Assembly: GCA_025201375.1 (NCBI GenBank) | Contig: JAIWZP010000033.1 | Location: forward strand, 248,001 to 312,000 | DNA from: Gongronella butleri | Lineage: Eukaryota; Mucoromycota; Mucoromycetes; Mucorales; Cunninghamellaceae | Length of the DNA stretch: 64,000 nucleotides | Direction: 5' to 3' | Shown: one piece after another, positions 56,231 to 64,000 of the stretch | Numbering within the stretch: position 1 is the first letter of the stretch | How the letters are laid out: each line of letters opens with the position of its first letter | The notes under the pieces: generated by a model | What the model was told of the DNA's origin: nothing | Databases searched by the model: none | The model's input: the letters and a program-made list of their open reading frames with translations, nothing else | Translations under genes and position numbers: made by a program

Positions 56231-58319
56231 ATGTCCAAAAAACAGCTCGATTACCACGCGGATCCTTGCAGGGACGAGTTTTGCTTGGTCGTGCGCAAGG
56301 ATATGCCCTTCAATGCTGAGCCGCAGCCGCCCGACCTCGTCAAGCACTATATCACGCCTCTGCCCTTCTTTTTCTGTCGCTCTCACGGCCCGCTGCCGGA
56401 TCTCGACGATAATCATGCAATAGAGTTTGCTGGCATCGGGCTGCGCAAGCCTATCACCTTCACCGTCGACCAGCTCAAGCGTCAATTCCCCAAGAAAACC
56501 ATCGTCATGGCCCTCCAGGTAATGTTTTTCATTTGTTTTTTTAAAAAAAAGAAAAAGCAAAGCAGGGATTGTAGAGACCCCCATTTTTGGGCTGTCGGCG
56601 AGTTTGCAAATTTGGGGGGGGCAGTCTGCATTTGTTGCATGTTCTTTTGCGTGTGATGTGTGGGAATCCATTGTGGGAAAAAAAAAAAAAGCTTCAATTA
56701 TCACTCACGCCCCCTTTTTCTCCCTCCGCTTTTTTTTTGCCGCATTGATACCCAGTGTGCTGTAAGATGGGGCAGCTTAGCGAATATAAGCTTGTTGTTG
56801 TGGCGCTCATTTGCTGGTTTTTTTTTTTTTCATTTTGATTCCAGGGAAACCGACGCGACGGCTTGCACCGTGTGAAGCACACCAAGGGCGTAAGTTTGTT
56901 TGCCCCCCCCCACTTCCCTGGACCTGTCGCGCGACAAATTGACCCCGCCTTATTATTATTATTTTTAGGTGATCTGGGGCCCCTGCGCGGTCGCCAATGC
57001 AAAGTACGGCGGTTGCCGTCTCAAAGACGTCCTGGCTACCATTGGCATCACCTGCCAGCTCAAGGACATTGGTAAATTACACCTTGCTTTTGAATCCGTC
57101 GAAGAGGTAAAAGTTGAAAAGTCAAATTAGAAAACGTGGGGCTCGTGACGCGTCGGTGGTCGTCGTCATATGGCGTCATGCGGGGGACAAGGGCACTGTC
57201 GCACAAGAGCCACCACGCAGGTTTTTGTTTTCACTCACCCGTTTTGCCAAAAAGTGCGAAGAGGACGTCTGCTACGGCTCGTCCATCCCATTGAGCAAGG
57301 CATTGTAAGACTTTTATCGTCTAAATCGAAAAAAATGAAGAAAAAAAAGGGAAATTGCCATTGACGCCCCTCGTTGCTGCCCCCAGAGACGAATTCGGCG
57401 ATGTGCTGCTGGCCTATGAGATGAATGACGCGCCATTAACGCGTGACCACGGCGCACCCATTCGTGTCGTCGTGCCTGGTAAGGCAAAAAAAGAAGAAAA
57501 AAAGAGAGAGAGAGAAATCACGTGTAACCAAGTTCGTTGGCGGTCCACGGTCTTTTTTAGGTTACATTGGTGCGCGCTCGGTCAAGTTCCTAAAGTCCAT
57601 CACCATCCAGGATGAGGAGTCCGTGTCCTACTTTCAGCGCAAAGACTACAAAATCCTGCCTGCTCACGTAAAACAGTCAAAACACGCCATGGACGCTCCC
57701 CTCACGCTTACTTTTTTTTTTTCTCTTTTTTGATGCAGGTGGACTGCGAGAAACAAGCCGATGCGTACTGGTGCAAGGTGCCGTCGATTGGCGAGTATAA
57801 TGTGCAGTCGTACGTGTGCGATCCCGCCGATGGCGTGCTTGCCGACGACGACGCCGAGGGCCAGCGCATTGTCAAAGGCTACGCGCTCTCGGGCGGCGGA
57901 CGCGGTATCCAGCGCGTCGGTAAGAATTGGAAAAAACTGACATGAGGGGCGTGTCCATTGATCTTTTTTACGTTTTTGTAGATGTGTCGGCGGACGATGG
58001 CAAAAATTGGATAGAAGCGCAGCTGTTCCAGCCCCAGACGGATCCTTCCACCACCAACGTGTGGTCATGGTGCCTTTGGACAGTCTCCGTGCATGTGCGC
58101 CGCAACAAACGTATTGTGTGCCGTGCAGGTACATAAAAAAAAATGAAAAAGGTAGCCATTGCCCATGACACTCATTCTCTATTCCCCTTCCATCGTCTTT
58201 AAGTCGACTCGGCCGGCAATATCCAGCAAGAATACCCCGTGTGGAATTACCGCGGCGTGATGAACAATTCATGGCGCAACGTGCCTGATCAAAAAGAACC
58301 GCAAATGTCCGCCCTTTAG
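56231..58319 (+). CDS. SUOX: Sulfite oxidase (molybdopterin enzyme, no heme domain)
   Basis: Ten exons are inferred: 56231-56518, 56756-56761, 56845-56889, 56969-57106, 57255-57304, 57387-57478, 57561-57667, 57739-57919, 57982-58128 and 58204-58319. Landmarks are [45 protein letters not shown] then CA then [92 protein letters not shown] and [14 protein letters not shown]. The Mo-cofactor domain and C-terminal dimerisation domain are complete. There is no cytochrome b5 domain, as in plant and some fungal enzymes. The molybdenum-ligating Cys comes from a 6-nt exon. The end is PQMSAL; SAL is not a canonical PTS1. The enzyme oxidises sulfite to sulfate. Confidence 0.93.
56756..56761 (+). other. 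SUOX: 6-nt micro-exon encoding the active-site Cys-Ala of sulfite oxidase
   Basis: TGTGCT is preceded by gatacccag and followed by gtaaga. Joining it between exon 1 (ending ...GCCCTCCAG) and exon 3 (GGAAACCGACGC...) gives MALQCAGNRR, the family's conserved Mo-ligand motif. Skipping it would leave the frame intact but delete the catalytic Cys. Confidence 0.85.
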
Positions 58320-58759
58320 CCTCTTTTTTCATCATCAAATCACCGCCGCCAGGGTGCCCACACTCAATTCCCCCTTTTGCTGCACATTGTTCCAATAAAG
58401 CAGCTACAGCTGAACCAGAGCTGTCAAACAAAACGGCTAAATGGCAGAATTGGAGATTGCTCGCGCTTCAGTGATCCAATCTCTGCCAAACTTTTCCATT
58501 GTTAGTTTTGTGCCTCTCTTTTCATCTGTTTCAAGTTTGGGACTAGTCATACGCGGTAGTCCAAAGATGCTCTTAAAATTGTTAATTTTAGCAAAATATG
58601 GCAGCATGTGGCCATCCAGGCATTGCAGCAGCGCGAAACACATTGCATCGTGAAATGGCGAGCTAGAAACCCCGAGTTAAACTTCATGCGCAGCTGTCAA
58701 AAGTCAACCGGGGCGCGCCACAGGCAAATCAAAAAATGAGCGGTTTTGAGCTCCATGGA
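58320..58759. other. 3' flank of SUOX and upstream part of repeat zone
   Basis: AATAAA at about 58395 is a likely SUOX polyadenylation signal. The remainder resembles the AT-rich repeat zones and holds no gene. Confidence 0.4.
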
Positions 58760-59445
58760 AGAAATGGAAAATATAGGTTCTCAGAATCACACCAAACTTA
58801 CACACAATATACATCGCATGCTGAAACGATGAAATACGCAAAAACGAACGCGATCGATTTGCTCGTTGTCGAGCAATGAGCAAAATTTAATAAATTTTCA
58901 AAGACGAATTGCACAGGAAAAGCGCGCCAATAGGGCAGGACTGACGCGTCGACTGGCAAGTGTTACTCCAGGTGCTTAGTTTTGGTATAGAACAGGCGCG
59001 TGGCAATGGACGTCTGACGCGGTTTATCACGCGTCCAAGTTGCCCTGCAAACATGCTGGTCGCGTCAATTCTGCCTGGAACTTGTTTTTTGCTGCGATCA
59101 TGGACATTCATGTACGCAGCGGACCGTGCTCTTTCTGATGGTCTGTGTTTCACGGCTCTGTGGCCAATTTTCGCCGACTTGACCTTGAAGTGAAAAAAAG
59201 AGGCCATTTGCATTTTTCGCGACAACCAGCCGATGTACCTCAAGTTTTTATCTGCTTTTCGTCGGTGAACAACACGTGTTTACCTTGTGGTCAAATGGCT
59301 TGGCGATCTGACGACCTAAATTCTACCGATTTCAATTCCTCGACTGCACCCCTTGGAAAATCCGTGATTTTGAACATCGTCATTTGCTCGGCATCTAACG
59401 ATCGCTGCGACGCAAGAGTGGGCTCATTTGAACGAGAATGTGTGG
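58760..59445 (+). repeat. Dispersed repeat family, copy C
   Basis: Colinear with copies A and B: TTGTCGAGCAATGAGCAAAA near 58865, GGACTGACGCGTCG near 58937, GGACCGTGCTCTTTCTGATG near 59122, GATGTACCTCAAGTTTTTA near 59232, TTTACCTTGTGGTCAAATGG near 59279, CACCCCTTGGAAAATCCGTG near 59346 and GGGCTCATTTGAACGAGAA near 59420. Confidence 0.8.
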
Positions 59446-60333
59446 ACTCGTGGGTACGAGGAGCTAATTTCCCTAGTAAATTGTAACAGGATGGACAAAA
59501 GACCAAAATACAATAAAACGCCAGTTATCACGAATTTCGCGATACATTACGCGTGTCTTACCCCCGGCGGTTCGTTGTTATTCGCAAAGGCAAGTGAGTA
59601 AAGTGTACTGATCACTTTCAGGGAGCCCAGCATTGCATGGAGCACCAATTTATCGTCGGCAAAGTTAGATTACCTTGACATTTCTTGATTTCTTGGTAGG
59701 AGTGCGTCCAGTCGCTGTGAGCATTAATAGAGAGTGAATCTAAGCTTAAAGGTGATTCAAATGGTAAAAACAAATTTGGCATTTTATCACTGCATTTCGT
59801 TGTATGTGGATTTACAGGCATCTCGACACGAAAATTGACCGGTGGAGAGCAAATGAACTAAATTGGTGGGTACGAAATTTTATACAATGATTTATTGGTG
59901 GATGCGCTCTATGCTTATGCGAGTCTCATGCAATTCAAAGAGTTTGACCCTTAGAAAATTGAGATTTTGTCCTTTTTTTTACGAAAAACCGCGATTGGTC
60001 GTCATCCACAAGAGCAACACAATACGCGTTAAAATGCTTCGAAGCAGATGAATGGAGCTCCTGTTTGCATTCATCTGTTTCTTTTTTCATTGTATGACCA
60101 GCTCAGATCGGCGCACAATTAGCGGTTCATGCAAGAAAAAAATCGATGGTGGTGCAAAAAGCAGGGCAAGCAAGCGTGGTTTGAAACAGGGAGAGAGGGC
60201 GGATGGGCAATTGGCTCGGCAAGCAGCTTGTTTTTATTGCGTTTTTTCAACACACTATTTTTTTCTTTCTCTTTTTACACTTTTTCTTGTTCTTTCACTT
60301 TTTTTTTTGTTCAGTGAGCCCCCTTTTTTTAAA
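59446..60333. other. Region upstream of SGF73, no gene seen
   Basis: AT-rich up to 60.0 kb, then a pyrimidine-rich SGF73 leader from about 60240. Confidence 0.4.
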
Positions 60334-62438
60334 ATGTCAGGCAATGGCTCTGGTCGCAAGCAAGGTACATCAGCGTGCATGAGGATGGGATGAAGGCGGC
60401 GCTAACTTTTTTTCTTGTTTTCTTGTGTTTTTATGAGCGTAGAACCACTTTCTGACGAACAACAGGCCGCTTTAAAGCAAAAGGCCGGCAAAATCGACCG
60501 TCTGCAAACAGGTAAGAGGGTGAAAAGGAAGCACAGGAACCAAGAAGCGGTGCGCGGACGCGAACAAGGCGGGACGAATAAGCGTTTTTGCTAGATATCA
60601 CGAATTTATCCAAGCCGCTGCTCGGCGACGGGTCAAACGACAAGTCGTGGGCAAAGAACGTGTCGCCCAACATGTTGTCCGTGTTCCAGGACGCGGCCAG
60701 CTGGAGCCAGGTGAACATGAAGCCCGACCATCCGCTCATGCAGCAGCAACAACAACAAACGGATCTGCAACAGGCCACTGGCCAAGACTGGAGCACCGTT
60801 GCTCAAGCCATGGACATCGACGATGGTAAAAGAAATGCGCTACTCGTCCCATTAGCTTGATCTCACTCTTGTTTTTTTGCTTTTCAATATACAATCTCAT
60901 CCATAGATGACGGCGACGAGGCTTCGAGCTCAGCAAGCACGAAATTGAACGCACGCGACATGAAAACCTTTGGCAATATGCCCATGGAGGATGAGGCCAT
61001 GATCGTCACTTGCAACAATTGCAAGCGCGTCATCCTCGCCACGAGCTTCACCGATCATTTGAGTAAAAAGAAGAAATCCAAAAAAATCCAAAAACCAGCA
61101 CATTTACTGCGGTCACGGGAGTGCTCAGCCCGTTGCCGCGGTCGCTCCAGTGTCGCGTTGCGCAGCTGCATCGTGGTCCCTTTTTTTTTCTTCGTTCCTC
61201 ACTTTTTTTCTACTTTTTAGGTTCATGTATGCCGGAAAAAGTGAAGCAGCGCCAGGGCGCGGATACCAGCAAGAACAGCAAGAAGCCCGCGGCGGAGGCG
61301 TTCTTCTCAGACAATGATGACTATGAAGATGATATGGGATCGACCAAGACAAAGAAGAAAAAGGCGATTAAACAGGAAGATACCACTGGCACGAATAACA
61401 TGAAGCGCCCGCCACCTGCCGACAAGCTGGAGACCAAGAAAAAGACGAAAAAAGAAAAGACGAAAAAGGGCTCAAAGCAAAAAGGTAACAAACAAGCTGC
61501 GCCGCGCTCGTACAGAGGGGAGGGTTTCGCGTGGCAAAGTAGCGTGATCCGATGGCTCAGTCTTTCTTTTTCTTTTTGACCTTTTTTTTTTGGATTTGCA
61601 GCGCCTCTTGATCTGGACAAGCAATGTGGTGTGATCACGGCGCCCAACACTACGCCGTGTACTCGGTCATTGACTTGCAAAAGCCATGCAATGGGCGCCA
61701 AGCGCGCTGTGGCGGGGCGATCTCAGCCATATGACGTGCTTTTGGCTGCGTATCAAAAGAAAGCGATTGGTCGACCACAAAGTAAGTGGGTTTGAGGGGC
61801 GCGAAAAAAAAAAAAAAAAAGCACATGCTTATGTCAGTGTGAAATCAAGATGGAATTTTTGATTGTTTTGGTCTTTTTGATCGCTCATCTCTGTTTATGT
61901 GTTTTTAGCAGCCAATGCCAGCAGCGCAACGCCTCCCACGTCATCGACCACCAGTGCACCGCCTGTGAAACAAAGTTTGAAGGTGAAAAAGGCTGCCACG
62001 ACGCCTGCCGTTGGTTCCACGAGCACCGCCACGCCCAACCCCAACAACAATGACCAAGATTGCGTTGATTCCGATGAGGAGGTCGAGCATGTCTTGCACG
62101 CGCTGCGCGCCAGCCATCCAATACCGCTTGCGCAGCGTCCTCACTTTTATGTTCGCAGACAGCGCAAGACATACCGATTGCATGACATTTTGCTTGATGC
62201 AATCACTCCCAAAGATGCCGCAGCCGCCACTGAGGTGCCTACCGCCGCTCCCGTCGCCGCACCAATGAGCAATGCCCCCGCGTACCCCTCCTCCACCATC
62301 AATCTTCTCGCGTCAAATGCCAACAATGCCTACAATCTTCATACCAACGTTGCCGGCTTCCCCATGTATAACATGGACAACATCACCCCATCCAGTCCAT
62401 CCAATTCCTCCATGGTCAGCGCCTATTCCATGCGCTAA
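60334..62438 (+). CDS. SGF73: SAGA deubiquitinase-module subunit Sgf73 (ataxin-7 family)
   Basis: Exon 1 is 31 nt ([10 protein letters not shown]); exon 2 continues [20 protein letters not shown]. Further exons carry [20 protein letters not shown], the N-terminal zinc finger [20 protein letters not shown] then LSSCMP, Lys-rich low complexity, and the SCA7 domain [54 protein letters not shown]. The last exon has [40 protein letters not shown] and an Ala/Pro/Ser/Asn-rich tail ending SAYSMR, TAA at 62436-62438. Sgf73 tethers the Ubp8 H2B-deubiquitinase module to SAGA. Both zinc-binding modules retain their Cys/His residues. Very long relative to nearby genes, with six introns. Confidence 0.92.
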
Positions 62439-63261
62439 GGTCCTCCCTCCCCCCCAAAAAAAATAAGAAAAAAAAAAAAAAAGATAGCCCCTGATCCGAC
62501 ATTCTCTCGTGTGTCATCATGCTTTTCCCTGGCCACCTTTCCCGCCGCCCATGGCCTCAATTGTTCTCTTTTCTGCCCCAAGTTTTATAGCTATTCTGTA
62601 CATATCTTTTTATCTCGCGACTCACCTTTTATCTTGTTTTATGCAAATAAAACGCGTTTCCCCTGACTTTTTTTTTCCCTTTCTCTCGCTCTCCCTTTTT
62701 TTTTTTGACTCCATAAAGAAAAGTGCAATGACAAAAAAAAAAGCAACAAGGTGCTTTGGCTCCACGTGGCACGCATGGCCATGTCCAAAAACATCAAGAG
62801 ACATGGCTGGAGAGATTGTACATGTGACGCTGGGTGGAAGCAAATTGAGTTCCAAGCATTACCCAAATCAGCAAGTCATGAAGATGTGATGGCCTGATTG
62901 GGTGACACAGACCCGTTAGACTCTGTCCGTTTTTGACTCCCCCCTCTCTCGCTCTCAATTCGCCTCTCCCCCCTTCTCATCATCCAAAAATTATGCTTGC
63001 CCATCTGGCACGAAGGAAAGATAGACCAAATTTGGTAATTCCAGCTTTTTTTCTTCTCCCTGACCAAAAGGGCCAAAAGAGAGAAACGAGATAGCCGTTC
63101 TTAGAACTTTGTTCTTTTCCCCTCTCTCTTTCGCTTTTTTTACTCCACCTTTTCCCCCCTTTCTTGTCTGCCCCCTCTTTTTCTCTCTTTTTTTAAAAGC
63201 AGTCTCTGCCTCTTCTCGCACACATACGCACCACACGCCCTTCATATTCGCTTGCAAATTG
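62439..63261. other. Intergenic region, no gene seen
   Basis: C-rich and A-rich 3' flank of SGF73 (AATAAA near 62646) followed by a long pyrimidine-rich leader of the next gene (63110-63250). Confidence 0.4.
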
Positions 63262-64000
63262 ATGTCTAACTCACAGTAAGAGCAAAAAAAAAAAAACGTA
63301 AAAAATTGGCCGCATTCGCGCGCATGCATTTTGTGGTCGCCTCTCCCTCCCCCCCCTTTTTTTTTGTCTCCAAACACCAGATGAGCCCCTCATCGGCCAG
63401 CGTTGCACATGAAGCCAAAATAAAAAAAAAAGATGACGTCTCATGTCCTTTTTTTTACTTTTTTTTCGCGTCTATGAACAGCAACGTTGGTCATCGCCTA
63501 GCTGAAGAGCGTCCGACGCTGCCGCCCATTACGAGCATGGACGGATTTTTGCGCGACCGTCCGCCCAGCATGTCATCTTCTGCGACGCCATCGTGTTCTG
63601 TGGCGGCGGCCGCGCCACTACCGCCATGGAACACGCATAATGGCCACACGCCCGCGTCAACACCACCTTCCGCGTCGTCGTCATCGACCCCACCGGGCGC
63701 CGCAGCGCCTCTGTCGGCAGCCATGGCCAGCACGAGCCTCAATGCCGTGTCGTCGTCGTCGAATGTCACAAATATGGTCATTGACCAGGACGAATTCCGC
63801 CCCATGACCATGCAACCACCGCATAACCCGACCATGGCATCGCTGCCCACGTCCAACCCCACGTCGTCGCCCATGATCATTGCAACAGCAAACATCCACC
63901 CTGCTGCTCAAAGCGATGCAAGCAGCACGAGCAGCAGAAGCAATAGCACGAGCAGCGCCACAAATATCGACCCTAATACCCTGTCGTCTTCATTATACCA
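63262..64000 (+). CDS. Uncharacterised Ser/Thr/Pro/Ala-rich protein, 5' part (cut by window end)
   Basis: Exon 1 (63262-63275, MSNSH with the last codon split) follows a long pyrimidine-rich leader and has a gtaagag donor. Joining to the acceptor gaacag near 63481 gives NVGHRLAEERPTLPPITSMD, GFLRDRPPSMSSSATPSCSV and a long Ser/Pro/Ala/Asn-rich frame with no stop up to the window end. PTLPPITSMDGFLRD looks like a short conserved motif; the rest is low complexity and probably disordered. Such compositions are common in fungal transcriptional regulators, but no DNA-binding domain is visible in the part present. An ATG at 63381 within the presumed intron is out of phase when spliced. Confidence 0.55.

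Noticed and set aside
63373..63425. ATG-containing internal exon (MSPSSASVAHEAK) of the last gene
   Set aside because: Inclusion after exon 1 creates an immediate stop (CA+A TGA); direct splicing to 63482 keeps the frame.

Overview
The window is nuclear DNA of an intron-rich, early-diverging fungus. Nearly every gene is split by short introns (about 55-240 nt) with gtaag/gtaaa donors and T-rich tracts before the acceptor. Gene density is high and both strands are used evenly. The gene set is fungal or opisthokont: Tim8, Tif6, Rpt1, Sgf73, TMA16, Bet1, a LCLAT/Cst26-type acyltransferase and a BRI3-like membrane protein. It also includes CFAP20/Bug22, a ciliary-lineage protein not expected in Dikarya. 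That points to a zoosporic or otherwise early-diverging lineage; the window alone cannot settle which.

Layout. 1-1.9 kb: 3' part of the meiotic helicase HFM1/MER3. 2.2-9.2 kb: LPLAT-type acyltransferase (-), TMA16 (+), an orphan basic protein (+), proteasome ATPase Rpt1 (+). 9.5-11.4 kb: coding-like fragments and one partial dispersed repeat. 11.8-26.2 kb, dense housekeeping: POLD2 (+), a PIP-box-like protein (-), a tailed Cks protein (+), a REX1B-domain protein (+), Tim8 (-), a hotdog thioesterase (+), eIF6 (-), DDB1 (-), an Alr4036-type flavin oxidase (-). 26.3-31.1 kb is a gene-free repeat zone with a full dispersed-repeat copy, degenerate duplicated units and a 1,007-bp foldback transposon with 424-428 bp inverted arms and TA flanks. 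31.2-39.3 kb: BRI3-like protein (-), MATE transporter (-), bHLH-Zip factor (-), a coiled-coil orphan (+). 40.1 kb: a 38-residue CCHC zinc-knuckle protein. 40.3-43.4 kb: gene-poor, with another repeat copy. 43.4-58.3 kb: Bet1, COQ7, CFAP20, CDC45, a Red1/ZFC3H1-type zinc-finger protein, mitochondrial SSB, a Gon7-like protein, a kelch protein, SWS1/ZSWIM7 and sulfite oxidase. 58.7-59.4 kb: another repeat copy. 60.3-62.4 kb: Sgf73. 63.3 kb to the end: 5' part of a low-complexity protein.

No operon logic applies, but many genes are divergent pairs with short shared promoters (COQ7/CFAP20, mtSSB/Gon7-like, Tim8/thioesterase) or tightly convergent pairs (CFAP20/CDC45, Bet1/COQ7). Genome-maintenance genes are strikingly frequent: HFM1, POLD2, REX1B, DDB1, CDC45, mtSSB and SWS1.

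The most remarkable single observation is in sulfite oxidase. The conserved Cys-Ala that supplies the molybdenum-ligating cysteine appears to be encoded by a 6-nt micro-exon between two introns. Other notable items are the foldback element, a four-copy ancient repeat family, the CCHC microprotein, genes whose first coding exon is only the ATG, and two GC-AG introns in neighbouring genes. All gene models are hand-built from sequence, so exon boundaries are inferences from reading frame and splice consensus.
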